The translations under genes were made by a program, and so were the position numbers. A stretch of DNA of 64,000 nucleotides, from positions 58,339 through 122,338 of the forward strand of contig JACPFW010000030.1 in NCBI GenBank assembly GCA_016182795.1. The letters are read 5' to 3'. The notes under the pieces were generated by a model that did no database searches, was not told the DNA's origin, and saw nothing but the letters and a program-made list of their open reading frames with translations. Position 1 is the first letter of the stretch. The number at the start of each line of letters is the position of its first letter. The stretch is from Gemmatimonadota bacterium (lineage in GTDB: Bacteria > Gemmatimonadota > Gemmatimonadetes > Gemmatimonadales > Gemmatimonadaceae). This document shows, one piece after another, positions 45,432 to 54,293 of this stretch.

Positions 45432-46544
45432 TCACTTGTGACTGCCATGCTTCCAGAACGGCATCTCCGTAATGGTCGCCGTCACCTTCTTGCCGCGCTG
45501 GTCGATCTCGACCTGGTTCCCCACCACGGCGTGCGCCGTGGGCACGTAGCACGTGCCGAGCGGCAGACCGCACGACGGGCTCATCGTCCCGCTGCACACG
45601 GTGCCACTCGGCTTGCCATTCACAAACACCGGATAGCCATGCCGCGGGAACGCCTTGTCGGCAATCGTGAAGCCCACGAGCTTGCGCGGCACACCGGCCG
45701 CCTTCTGGGCCTCGAGCGCCGCCTTCCCCACGAAATCGCCCTTCTTGAACTTCACGAGCCAGCCCAGGTTGGCCTCGAGCGGCGTGACCGTGTCGTCGAT
45801 GTCGTTGCCGTACAGCGCCATGCCCATCTCCAGGCGCAGCGAGTCGCGGCAGCCAAGCCCAACCGCCTGCACCTTCCCCGTGGCGAACAGCGCATTCCAC
45901 ACCGTCTTGGCGTCCTTGACGTCGTGGTACAGCTCAAAGCCGTCCTCGCCCGTGTACCCGGTGCGCGAGATGATCATCGGCCCCACACCGGCAACCTTGC
46001 CGTCGGTGAAGTAGTAGTACTTGATGTCGTCGAGCTTGACGTCGGTGAGCGTCGCCAGGATCTCCTGCGCCTTGGGGCCCTGCACCGCCAGCAGCGCCAC
46101 CTGATCGCTGATGTCCTCGAGCTTGCAGTTGAACTTGCCCACGTACTTGCTGATGTGGGCAAAGTCCTTGTCCTTGTTGGCCGCGTTCACGACCATCATC
46201 ACGTGATCGTTGCTGCGGAAGTAGACGAGGCAATCGTCCACGAAGGTGCCATTCTCGTACAGAATGCCCGAGTAGTGCACCTGCCCGCTGGCCAGCGCCG
46301 CGACATTGTTGGTCGTGACGTAGTTGACGAACTCCATCGCCTGCGGGCCGGTGATCTTGAACTCGCCCATGTGCGAGACGTCAAATACGCCGCACCCGGT
46401 GCGGACGATGTTGTGCTCGTTCGTGATGCCGCTCGGATACTGCACGGGCATCTCGAATCCAGCGTACGGAACCATCTTGGCGCCCAGGGCCACGTGCATG
46501 GCGTGGAACGGGGTCTTGAGCAGGGTGGCGTTTTCGGCAGACAC
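45432..46544 (-). CDS. gcvT: Glycine cleavage system aminomethyltransferase (T protein)
   Basis: 370 residues. Typical T-protein blocks are LKTPFHAMHVALGAKMVPYA, GFEMPVQYPSGITNEH, GVFDVSHMGEFKITG, RTGYTGEDGFELYHD and GLGCRDSLRLEMGMALYGND, ending in VCSGTMSPSCGLPLGTCYVP. It transfers the aminomethyl carbon from lipoyl-H protein to tetrahydrofolate, releasing ammonia. gcvH and gcvP are not in the window. The start is GTG at 46544; no strong ribosome binding site is visible. Confidence 0.95.
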   Translation of the reverse strand: MSAENATLLKTPFHAMHVALGAKMVPYAGFEMPVQYPSGITNEHNIVRTGCGVFDVSHMGEFKITGPQAMEFVNYVTTNNVAALASGQVHYSGILYENGTFVDDCLVYFRSNDHVMMVVNAANKDKDFAHISKYVGKFNCKLEDISDQVALLAVQGPKAQEILATLTDVKLDDIKYYYFTDGKVAGVGPMIISRTGYTGEDGFELYHDVKDAKTVWNALFATGKVQAVGLGCRDSLRLEMGMALYGNDIDDTVTPLEANLGWLVKFKKGDFVGKAALEAQKAAGVPRKLVGFTIADKAFPRHGYPVFVNGKPSGTVCSGTMSPSCGLPLGTCYVPTAHAVVGNQVEIDQRGKKVTATITEMPFWKHGSHK

Positions 46545-46708
46545 GGCTAGACGCTCGCAGCGGACTCAACGCCCGCGGTTTGGGTCGGAAGGAGCGAGTG
46601 AGCGGGGGCCCTCGCTGTTATGCAATATGCCGAAGTGGCAGATTAGGTGAAAGGGCGATGCGTAACGCGACGCGCGCGCGTGCCGGTTGTCGCGCGCGCG
46701 CACTTGGG

Positions 46709-46739
46709 TTGACGCGGCACGGTGCCGGCCCGTTATGAT
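46709..46739 (+). promoter_or_regulatory. Heme operon promoter with 19-nt spacer and internal dyad
   Basis: TTGACG (46709-46714) and TATGAT (46734-46739) are good sigma70-type hexamers separated by 19 nt. CGGCAC-G-GTGCCG, a perfect 6-bp dyad, lies between them. A 19-20 nt spacer with an intervening dyad is the arrangement of MerR-family-controlled promoters. hemH starts about 79 nt downstream of the -10. The hexamers are seen; regulation is inferred. Confidence 0.5.
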
Positions 46740-46817
46740 TCGCCGCGTTCCGGGCGGGGCACGATCTCCACGACGCCACGACTCATCGGACACCCTGCTC
46801 CACCTCTCCGCACTCTT

Positions 46818-47786
46818 GTGACGACTCCGCATCTGCTCCTCGTGAATCTCGGTACGCCCCAGGCTCCCACCGAAGCATCGGTGCGCGAGTTCCTGCTGGA
46901 GTTCCTGAGCGATGAGGAAGTGGTCGATCTGCCAGCGTGGCTCTGGCAGCCGTTCCTGAAGCGCGTGGTATTGCGGAAGCGGCCGGCGCGCGTCGCGGAA
47001 CTCTACCAGTCCATCTGGTCGGCGCAGGGCTCGCCGCTGCGCGTGGAGACGGAGCGCATGGTCGCGAGCCTGCAGGCGATTAGCGACGGGCGCTTTACGG
47101 TGAGCGCCGCCTATCGCTACGGAGAACCGTCCATCGACGCCGAAATTGCCCGGGTGGCGCGGGACGGCGCTGAGCGTGTCGTTGTCGTGCCGCTCTTCCC
47201 GCAGCGCACGGGCGCGACCACGGGAACCGCGCTGACGCGCGCCGCCGAGGCGGCTGAGCGGGCCGGCATCGCGGCTCGGCTCGTGCCGCTGTGCATTCCG
47301 CCCGACGAGAGCGGCTACATCGAGGCGCTCGCCGGACGCTGCCGCGACGCGCTGGCGACTGCCGCGAGCGAGCCAGAGCATCTCGTTGTGTCGTTCCACG
47401 GCATTCCCGTGCGCTACAACCGCCGCGAGTCGCAGGTGTACACGCAGGACTGCGAACGCACCATGCGTGCGCTGCTCGCCGCGATCGATTGGCCGGCCGA
47501 TCGGACCACCCTCGCCTACCAGTCGAAGTTCGGCTTCGAGCGGTGGCTCACGCCCGCCACCGCCGAGGTCCTCGGCACGTTGCCGGCGCGCGGCATCACC
47601 CGCGTGGCCGTGATCACGCCGGGGTTTCTCACCGAAGGATTGGAGACGCTCGAGGAGATTGGCATCCAGGGGCGCGAGTCGTTCATGCACGCCGGCGGCA
47701 CGTCGTACCTGCGCATTGGCGCGGTCGAGGCCCACCCCGCGATGGTGCAGTCGCTCGCCGCGATGGCCGTGGGCCCCGACAACTGA
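46818..47786 (+). CDS. hemH: Ferrochelatase
   Basis: 322 residues from GTG at 46818 (TTPHLLLVNLGTPQAPTEAS). The active-site His is in VVSFHGIPVRY and the conserved Glu in TPGFLTEGLETLEEI; SKFGFERWLTPAT and PLFPQRTGATTGTAL are family blocks. It inserts Fe2+ into protoporphyrin IX, the last step of the pathway encoded by this operon. No membrane segment; peripheral or cytoplasmic. A 125-bp gap follows before hemA, the only sizeable gap in the cluster. Confidence 0.95.
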   Translation: MTTPHLLLVNLGTPQAPTEASVREFLLEFLSDEEVVDLPAWLWQPFLKRVVLRKRPARVAELYQSIWSAQGSPLRVETERMVASLQAISDGRFTVSAAYRYGEPSIDAEIARVARDGAERVVVVPLFPQRTGATTGTALTRAAEAAERAGIAARLVPLCIPPDESGYIEALAGRCRDALATAASEPEHLVVSFHGIPVRYNRRESQVYTQDCERTMRALLAAIDWPADRTTLAYQSKFGFERWLTPATAEVLGTLPARGITRVAVITPGFLTEGLETLEEIGIQGRESFMHAGGTSYLRIGAVEAHPAMVQSLAAMAVGPDN

Positions 47787-47911
47787 CCGCGCGTACGGGG
47801 CGTCGCGAACGTCGACCGTCGCCATGACAGAACTGTGACACTTCGATTTTGACGCGACGTAGACTTCGTCCGCGGGTACGTACACCGTGGGCGTTACTGG
47901 AGTCGCCAATC

Positions 47912-49255
47912 GTGCGCAGAATCGGGGTAGTTGGACTTTCGTGGCGGAATCGCCACGGCAACCTCCTCAACGAACTGACCATGTCGAGAGAGGAGCGGGA
48001 AGCTCGACTTCCGCGCCTCGCTCAGGACATTGGCGTGCACGAGCTGGTCTATCTCGCGACGTGCAATCGGGTGGAAGTGGCCTTCGCGCGCGAACCCCAT
48101 GTCCCGCTCTCGATGTATCGACGCCGGGTCTTCGGGGCGCTCACCGGGCGCGCTCCCGTCGCGGGTGAGGCCGAACACACGCTGAAGGTTTGGCAGGGCG
48201 AAGGCGCCGTCGAGCATCTCTTCCTCGTGGCCGCGGGGCTCGATTCGGCCCGTGTCGGCGAGAGCGAAGTTGCCGGTCAGCTTCGCGACGCGTTCGACCT
48301 CTCGCGCTCCCTTGGACTCGCGGGGCAGCGTCTCGAGCCAATCTTCGCCGAGACATTCAAGGTGGCCAAGCGCGTACGGCCAATGACCGAAGGGAAGATC
48401 GGACGCGTCTCGCTGGCCCAGGTGGCGGCCCGCGTGGCTCAGGCGCGGCTCGACGCGCGTCGCGGCACGGTAGCGCTCGTCGGCCTGTCGCCCATGACCA
48501 TGCAGTGCGCCGAGGCGCTGGCGGCGCACGGGACGTCGCTGCTCATCGTGAACCGCACCGAATCGCGCGGAGCCGAGTACGCGGCAAAGATCGGCGCGCG
48601 CCACCAGCCGCTCGAACAGTTCCGCCTGACGCCTGAGCCCGTCGAGGTGGTCATTCTCGCCACCGGCGCGACTGAACCCGTGCTGCGACTGGCGGACCTT
48701 GAACGCATTGCGGCCCGCGCGCCGAACGGCGAGTCGCCGTTGATCATCGACATGGGGGTCCCGCCAAACGTGGCGCCGGCCGATGCCGCGGCCGCTGATG
48801 TCCCGCGCATGGGGATGGAGGAGATCACCGAAGCGGCCACCGTCGATCGCGAACGCGTGCTGCTCGAGTTCAGCGACGCGCGCGCGATCGTCGACGAGGC
48901 CCTGACCGACCTTCGTCGTCAGATGGCCGACCGGCTGGTCGGTCCGATGATCGCCGAACTGCGCCGGCGCTACCGGCACACCGCCATCGAAGGCGTCGAT
49001 CGGCTGTTCGACAAGGACCTCGCCGGGCTTGGCGAGTCGCAGCGGGACGCGGTCCGGAACTGGGCCGAGACCTTGTCGCGCCGCTTCGCCCACCTCCCGG
49101 CCATCGGACTGCGCGAGCTGGCCTTCCGCGTCGGACCCGCGGCGGTCGAGGCGTTCTTCGATGGTGTCGATCCACAGTTGGCGCGTGAACTGCACGAGGC
49201 GGCGGACCGCGCCGGACTCGACGGAATCAACGAGTCGGAGTTGGAGATCGCATGA
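47912..49255 (+). CDS. hemA: Glutamyl-tRNA reductase
   Basis: 447 residues from GTG at 47912. The catalytic Cys is in LVYLATCNRVEVAF. The family pattern continues with GLDSARVGESEVAGQLRDAF, ETFKVAKRVRPMTEGKIGRV, NRTESRGAEYAAKIG and the C-terminal dimerisation domain. The NADPH loop normally reading G-A-G-E-M-G is VGLSPMTM here, and the usual V-G-E-x-Q-I-L-G-Q is VGESEVAGQ, so it is a divergent member. It makes glutamate-1-semialdehyde from Glu-tRNA, the committed step. It overlaps hemC by 4 nt. Confidence 0.93.
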   Translation: MRRIGVVGLSWRNRHGNLLNELTMSREEREARLPRLAQDIGVHELVYLATCNRVEVAFAREPHVPLSMYRRRVFGALTGRAPVAGEAEHTLKVWQGEGAVEHLFLVAAGLDSARVGESEVAGQLRDAFDLSRSLGLAGQRLEPIFAETFKVAKRVRPMTEGKIGRVSLAQVAARVAQARLDARRGTVALVGLSPMTMQCAEALAAHGTSLLIVNRTESRGAEYAAKIGARHQPLEQFRLTPEPVEVVILATGATEPVLRLADLERIAARAPNGESPLIIDMGVPPNVAPADAAAADVPRMGMEEITEAATVDRERVLLEFSDARAIVDEALTDLRRQMADRLVGPMIAELRRRYRHTAIEGVDRLFDKDLAGLGESQRDAVRNWAETLSRRFAHLPAIGLRELAFRVGPAAVEAFFDGVDPQLARELHEAADRAGLDGINESELEIA

Positions 49256-50175
49256 AGATTCGGATTGGCACGCGCGGCTCGGCCCTCGCGCTAGCGCAGG
49301 CAAACGACGTCGCGCAACGGCTTGTGGCGTGCGGTCACTCGACCAGCATTGAGCTGATCTCCACCACGGGCGACCGCGTCGTGGACCGCACGTTTACCGA
49401 AGTCGGCGCGTTCGGCGTGTTCGTGCGCGAAATCGAGACGGCGCTCCAGGATGGCCGGGTGGACGTGGCGGTGCACTCGTACAAGGACCTCCCGACTGAC
49501 AGTCCCGCGGATCTCGTGATCGCGGCGGTCCCCGAGCGTGTCGACGCGGCAGACATTCTGCTGGCGCCGTCGCGCGTGCTGACCGGCGACGGGTTGATTC
49601 CATTGGAGCCGGGGGCGCGCGTCGGCACGGCGTCGGCCAGGCGGCGCGCGCTCCTGCAGCACTACCGCCCGGACCTCGTCATCGACCTGCTGCGCGGCAA
49701 CGTCCCCACGCGGCTGCGCGCCGTGACGGAGGGCCGGTTCGACGCCATCGTGCTCGCCGCCGCGGGGCTGTATCGCTTGCAGCGTAGCGGGGCCGAGCTC
49801 CCGTCGTTCGAGCGGGCCGACGTGGTGGTGACGCGCCTCGATCCATCGCAATTCGTACCGGCCCCGTCGCAGGGAGCGGTGGCCGTTCAGGTGCGTCGCG
49901 ACGACACCGCCACACGAACCGCTGTGGCCGCCATCGACGATGCACGCACGACGCGCGCGCTCGCCGCCGAGCGCGGCGCACTGGCGCGCGCCGAGGCGGG
50001 TTGTTCGCTCCCGTTCGGCGCCTGGTGCCAGGTGCGCGACGACGACACGTTGTCGCTCCTCGCCGTGCTGGCCGATGAGCAGGGCAACCTGCGGCGCGCG
50101 GCGGGTGCCGGGCACGACCCCGACGAGCTGGCCGATACGGTGTGGCGGCAACTCGCGCTCGGACGCGGCGCATGA
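49252..50175 (+). CDS. hemC: Porphobilinogen deaminase (hydroxymethylbilane synthase)
   Basis: 307 residues: IRIGTRGSALALAQAND start, DGRVDVAVHSYKDLPTD with the catalytic Asp, GTASARRRALLQHYRPDL with cofactor-binding Arg residues, FVPAPSQGAVAVQVR, and the dipyrromethane-attaching Cys in EAGCSLPFGAWCQV. It polymerises four porphobilinogens to hydroxymethylbilane. ATGA overlaps on both sides (hemA, hemD). Confidence 0.96.
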   Translation: MKIRIGTRGSALALAQANDVAQRLVACGHSTSIELISTTGDRVVDRTFTEVGAFGVFVREIETALQDGRVDVAVHSYKDLPTDSPADLVIAAVPERVDAADILLAPSRVLTGDGLIPLEPGARVGTASARRRALLQHYRPDLVIDLLRGNVPTRLRAVTEGRFDAIVLAAAGLYRLQRSGAELPSFERADVVVTRLDPSQFVPAPSQGAVAVQVRRDDTATRTAVAAIDDARTTRALAAERGALARAEAGCSLPFGAWCQVRDDDTLSLLAVLADEQGNLRRAAGAGHDPDELADTVWRQLALGRGA

Positions 50176-50915
50176 GTCGGCCCTCGCTGGCTGGCCGGCG
50201 CATTCTCGTGACGCGCGCCGAGGAAGACGCGGCGGCGTGGGCCGAGCGCCTCACGCGACGCGGTGCGCATCCGGTGCTGCTGCCCTGCCTGAGCGTGCAG
50301 CCGATTCGCGACGCCATGACGGCGACGCGGTTGCAGGCCGCGCTCAACAACGCCGACTGGCTGGTCGTCTCGTCACGCCGCGGCGTGGAGTGCACGGCGC
50401 AGCTGCTCGGATGTGCGCCGCCGCCGCACGTGCGGGTCGCCGCGGTCGGACCCGCCACGGCGCACGCGGCGACGGAAGTCTGGGGGCGCGCCGATCTGGT
50501 GGCGTCCATACCCACGTCGGCGGCGCTCGCCGCCGAACTGGCGGCTGTAGCTCACGCAGCCACGCCCGAGTCGTCGCTGCATGCGGTGATCGCCGGCGCG
50601 GCCGAGGGACGGCGCGACGCCGAGCTCGTGCTCGCGTCGCTCGGGTGGCGGGTTACGCCCATTGCTGTGTATCGAACGGTCGCCGCTCCGGCGATCGAGA
50701 AGCGGATGGATCTTCGCGAAGGGTCAATCGACGACGTCCTGCTCGCCAGTCCGACGGCAGTCCAGGGACTTCTCAACCGCGCCGTGCTTCCGTGCACGGC
50801 CCGGATCATCACGATCGGGCCCACGACCTCTGCCGCGGCACGCGCGGCGGGGCTGACGGTCGCCGCGGAGGCGCGGCGTCCGGGGCTCGACGGCATGCTG
50901 GAGGTAATGCAATGA
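50172..50915 (+). CDS. hemD: Uroporphyrinogen-III synthase
   Basis: 247 residues from the ATG at 50172. The family is poorly conserved, but the two-domain pattern is visible: LAGRRILVTRAEEDAAAWAE, ADWLVVSSRRGVECTAQLLG, VRVAAVGPATAHAATEVWGR, WRVTPIAVYRTVAAP, LLASPTAVQGLL and RIITIGPTTSAAARAAGL. It closes hydroxymethylbilane with inversion of ring D. Coupled to hemC and hemB by 4-nt overlaps, which strengthens the call. Confidence 0.92.
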   Translation: MSRPSLAGRRILVTRAEEDAAAWAERLTRRGAHPVLLPCLSVQPIRDAMTATRLQAALNNADWLVVSSRRGVECTAQLLGCAPPPHVRVAAVGPATAHAATEVWGRADLVASIPTSAALAAELAAVAHAATPESSLHAVIAGAAEGRRDAELVLASLGWRVTPIAVYRTVAAPAIEKRMDLREGSIDDVLLASPTAVQGLLNRAVLPCTARIITIGPTTSAAARAAGLTVAAEARRPGLDGMLEVMQ

Positions 50916-51913
50916 GTGATACGATCCTCACGCCCACCGGGCGCCTGCGCCCGCGCCGCCTGCGTCGCGGCGCCGCCCTGCGAGAACTCGTGGCCGAGAC
51001 GCGGGTGAGCGCCTCGCAGTTGATCATGCCGCATTTTGTGCTCGCGGCAGACAAGGGCGACGAGCCAGTCCCGTCGATGCCTGGCATCTCGCGGTACGGC
51101 ATCGACAACCTGGTGCGCGCGGTCGAGGCCGACCTGGCGCTCGGCATCAAGACCGTACTCCTCTTCGGCGTGCCGGCGGCGGGCACGAAGGACGCCACCG
51201 GCACTCCGTCGCGCGACCCCAACGGGACCGTGCCGCGGGCGGTGCGCGCGCTCAAGAAGGCGATGGGATCCGATCTCGTGGTGGTCACCGACGTCTGCCT
51301 GTGCGCCTACACGGATCACGGGCACTGCGGCATTCTGGCGAACGGCACCGTCGACAACGACCGGTCCCTGGCCCCGATCACGGCGATGGCGGTTGCACAC
51401 GCCGAGGCGGGCGCCGACCTCGTCGGCCCGTCCGACATGATGGATGGGCGCGTCGCGGCGATTCGCGACGGTCTCGATGCCGCCGGTCTGGGCGACACGG
51501 GCATCATGTCGTACGCGGTCAAGTACGCCTCGGCCTACTACGGGCCGTTCCGCGACGCCGCCGACTCGTCGCCGCAACACGGCGACCGGCGCAGCTATCA
51601 GATGGACCTGCGCAACGGCGGCGAGGCGGAGCGCGAGGCGGCACTTGATGCGGCCGAGGGAGCGGATATCCTGATGGTGAAGCCTGCGCTGGCGTACCTC
51701 GACGTCATCCGTCGCGTGAAGCAGGCCTCGACGCTGCCGCTGGCGGCGTACAACGTGTCCGGCGAATACTCGATGGTGAAAGCGGCCGCCGCGAACGGCT
51801 GGATGGATGAGGCGCTGGTCGTGCGGGAGAACCTGCACGCGATTGTTCGGGCCGGCGCCGATATTGTCATCACCTATCACGCGCGCGAGGCGCTGCAGGG
51901 GAAGTGGCTATGA
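50912..51913 (+). CDS. hemB: Delta-aminolevulinic acid dehydratase (porphobilinogen synthase)
   Basis: 333 residues from the ATG at 50912. The zinc-ligand block VVTDVCLCAYTDHGHCG keeps three Cys, indicating a Zn-dependent enzyme. Schiff-base lysines are in SYAVKYASAYYGPF and DILMVKPALAYLDVI; LAAYNVSGEYSMVKAAAANG is typical. It condenses two 5-aminolevulinates to porphobilinogen. ATGA overlaps with hemD and hemL. Confidence 0.96.
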   Translation: MSDTILTPTGRLRPRRLRRGAALRELVAETRVSASQLIMPHFVLAADKGDEPVPSMPGISRYGIDNLVRAVEADLALGIKTVLLFGVPAAGTKDATGTPSRDPNGTVPRAVRALKKAMGSDLVVVTDVCLCAYTDHGHCGILANGTVDNDRSLAPITAMAVAHAEAGADLVGPSDMMDGRVAAIRDGLDAAGLGDTGIMSYAVKYASAYYGPFRDAADSSPQHGDRRSYQMDLRNGGEAEREAALDAAEGADILMVKPALAYLDVIRRVKQASTLPLAAYNVSGEYSMVKAAAANGWMDEALVVRENLHAIVRAGADIVITYHAREALQGKWL

Positions 51914-53214
51914 GCGCAGGGGTCGGCTCGACCGCCTGGATGGAACGCGCGCAACGGGTGATCCCGGGCGGGGTGAGCTCTCCCGTCCGCGCGTTCGGCG
52001 CGGTCGGCGGCACGCCGTTGGTCTATCGTCGCGGCACGGGCGTCGATCTGGAGGACGTGGACGGCAACCACTACATCGACTTTGTCTGCTCGTGGGGGCC
52101 GCTGATCCTCGGCCATGCACATCCGGAGGTGCGCGAGGCCATTCACGCGGCGGTCGACCGCGGCACGACCTTTGGCGCGCCGGGTGAGGCGGAAATCGAA
52201 CTCGCCGAGCTGATCGTGGCGTCGTACCCGGGACTCGAGCAAGTGCGGTTCACGTCGTCGGGCACCGAGGCGACGATGAGCGCCATTCGCGTGGCACGCG
52301 GCGCGACGGGGCGCGACAAGATTGTGAAGTTCGCCGGATGCTATCACGGGCACGCCGACCATCTGCTGGTCGCGGCCGGGTCGGGGCTGGTGACCTTTGG
52401 GCACCCGTCGTCGGCGGGCGTTCCCGACGCGTTCGCGGCGGAGACAATCGTCCTGCCGCTCGACGACACCCAGCGGATGACGGAGTTGCTGCGTCGTGAA
52501 GGCGACCGGATTGCCGCCGTGATCATCGAGCCCGTGCCGGCGAACAACGGGCTGCTCTTGCAGCGTCCGGAGTTCCTGGCGGCGTTGCGTGCTGAAACGC
52601 AGCGCGCGGGCACGCTGCTGATCTTCGACGAAGTCATCAGCGGCTTCCGGCTCGCGCGCGGTGGCGCGGCCGAGCGATACGGCATCACCCCCGACCTCGC
52701 GACTTTCGGCAAGATCATTGGCGGCGGCCTGCCAGTCGGCGCGTTCGGCGGACGGCGCGACATCATGCGCCACCTGGCGCCGCTGGGGCCGGTCTACCAG
52801 GCCGGCACGCTCTCGGGCAACGCGGTGGCCATGGCAGCCGGGCTCGCCACGCTGCGGATTCTTGGGCGCGAAGACGCATACACCAAACTGGAAGCCGCCG
52901 GCGCCGCCCTTGGGGCGGCCCTTGGCCCGGTGCTGGCCGGCGCCCCCTTTCCGGCGCAGCTTGTTCGCATGGGTTCGCTGTTCTGGGTGTGCCTGCAGGG
53001 CGGCGCCGCGCCGCGCGCGGCCGAGGCGGTCTCGAGCGACGCCGGTCCGCTCTACCGGCGGCTCTTTCATGCCATGCTGCGACGCGGCATTGCGATGGCC
53101 CCGTCGGCCTATGAAGTCGGCTTTCTCTCGCTGGCGCATGAGCCGGCACACCTTGGGCGCTTGCGCGATGCGCTCCAAGAGTCGCTGCACACGCCGGACG
53201 TCGACGTCGCATGA
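51910..53214 (+). CDS. hemL: Glutamate-1-semialdehyde 2,1-aminomutase
   Basis: 434 residues from the ATG at 51910, which overlaps the hemB stop. PLP-enzyme blocks are PGGVSSPVRAFGAVGGTPLV, KFAGCYHGHADHLLVAAGSG, LLIFDEVISGFRLARGG and the PLP Lys in ATFGKIIGGGLPVGAFGG. It isomerises glutamate-1-semialdehyde to 5-aminolevulinate. With hemA this shows the C5 route. The stop overlaps the histidine kinase start. Confidence 0.96.
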   Translation: MSAGVGSTAWMERAQRVIPGGVSSPVRAFGAVGGTPLVYRRGTGVDLEDVDGNHYIDFVCSWGPLILGHAHPEVREAIHAAVDRGTTFGAPGEAEIELAELIVASYPGLEQVRFTSSGTEATMSAIRVARGATGRDKIVKFAGCYHGHADHLLVAAGSGLVTFGHPSSAGVPDAFAAETIVLPLDDTQRMTELLRREGDRIAAVIIEPVPANNGLLLQRPEFLAALRAETQRAGTLLIFDEVISGFRLARGGAAERYGITPDLATFGKIIGGGLPVGAFGGRRDIMRHLAPLGPVYQAGTLSGNAVAMAAGLATLRILGREDAYTKLEAAGAALGAALGPVLAGAPFPAQLVRMGSLFWVCLQGGAAPRAAEAVSSDAGPLYRRLFHAMLRRGIAMAPSAYEVGFLSLAHEPAHLGRLRDALQESLHTPDVDVA

Positions 53215-54293
53215 CGATGTCGCACGATCCGCGCCGGACCCGCACGCTCCAGATCAGTTTTCTGGTGCTGCTCGCGCTCTGCAACGCGCAGCTCGGCTGG
53301 TGGCTGGTGGACCAGGTGCGCTACACGGGCGAGATGCGCGACCGGAGCGAACTGCTGCTTGAGGCCGATATCACCAAGGCAACGGCGGCCCTGCGCGTGG
53401 GTATGTCGCGCGCGGCCGTGCAGGCGCTGTATCCCGACCTGCAGATCACGGAGAAATCCGTGATCATAAAACCGGAGGTCCTCGAGCAGCTCGACGCCGA
53501 CCGGTGGCATCGCCTGAACCGCTACTGGTGGGAAGGCGCGTTCTTCCTCGCGGTCTTGGTCGGCGCCATGTATGTGGTTTTCCGCGCGCTGCGGGATCAG
53601 GCCGAACTGCACCGCCGGCAGGAGAGTTTCCTCGCGACGGTGTCGCACGAGCTCAAGAGTCCATTGGCAAGCCTGCGGCTGTCAGCGGAGACGCTCTCCC
53701 TGCGCGACCCTCCGTCGGATCGCCGCGCGCAGCTCATCGAACGGCTGCTCCAGGACCTCGCCCGACTCGAGCGGCTCATTGGCAACATTCTCGACACGTC
53801 GCGCCTCGCCGAACCCGCGATCCGCACTTCACCCGAGCTGCTGGTGGTGCTGGAGGAGGTGCGCTCCGCCATTGCCGACGTCACGATGCAGGCGGCAGAG
53901 AGCAAGACCACGGTCACGGCCGACGTGCCCGCCTCGATGGCCATTTATGCGGATCGCGACGCGGTGCGGACGGTGCTCAGCAATCTGCTGCAGAACGCCG
54001 TGCGTGCCACGGCCGGCGGACAGGTCGTCGTGTCGGCGCGAGTGAGCAGCGGGCGCGCACGCATCGACGTGCGCGACAATGGCACGGGCTTCACGCCCGC
54101 CCAGGCGGCGCATCTCTTTGAGAAGTTCTACCGGCCGCACGGCGCATCGCGCGGCGGAACCGGTCTCGGCCTGTATCTGGTGCGCCGGTACGCCCAACTC
54201 GACGGCGGCACCGTCGGCGCCAGCAGTGAAGGCCCGGGGTGCGGCGCGTGCTTCACGGTGGAGTGGCCCCTGGCGGATGGAGGCGCCGCATGA
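53211..54293 (+). CDS. Sensor histidine kinase embedded in the heme operon
   Basis: 360 residues. Two membrane helices (LQISFLVLLALCNAQLGWWL and WWEGAFFLAVLVGAMYVVF) bracket a periplasmic segment of roughly 70-75 residues without a recognised sensor fold. The H box is FLATVSHELKSPLASLRLSA; N box NLLQNAVRATAGG, G1 VRDNGTGFTPA and G2 GGTGLGLYLVRRY follow. It should phosphorylate the response regulator encoded next, with which it overlaps by 4 nt. Location between hemL and hemE suggests sensing of heme, porphyrin, metal or redox state. Confidence 0.92.
   Translation: MTMSHDPRRTRTLQISFLVLLALCNAQLGWWLVDQVRYTGEMRDRSELLLEADITKATAALRVGMSRAAVQALYPDLQITEKSVIIKPEVLEQLDADRWHRLNRYWWEGAFFLAVLVGAMYVVFRALRDQAELHRRQESFLATVSHELKSPLASLRLSAETLSLRDPPSDRRAQLIERLLQDLARLERLIGNILDTSRLAEPAIRTSPELLVVLEEVRSAIADVTMQAAESKTTVTADVPASMAIYADRDAVRTVLSNLLQNAVRATAGGQVVVSARVSSGRARIDVRDNGTGFTPAQAAHLFEKFYRPHGASRGGTGLGLYLVRRYAQLDGGTVGASSEGPGCGACFTVEWPLADGGAA

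Noticed and set aside
47849..47911. TTG start at 47849 for hemA
   Set aside because: It would add 21 Arg-rich residues before the family start; GTG at 47912 fits the family start better.
47787..47911. Separate promoter for hemA in the 125-bp gap
   Set aside because: TTGACG at 47849 has no acceptable -10 at normal spacing; not strong enough to annotate.
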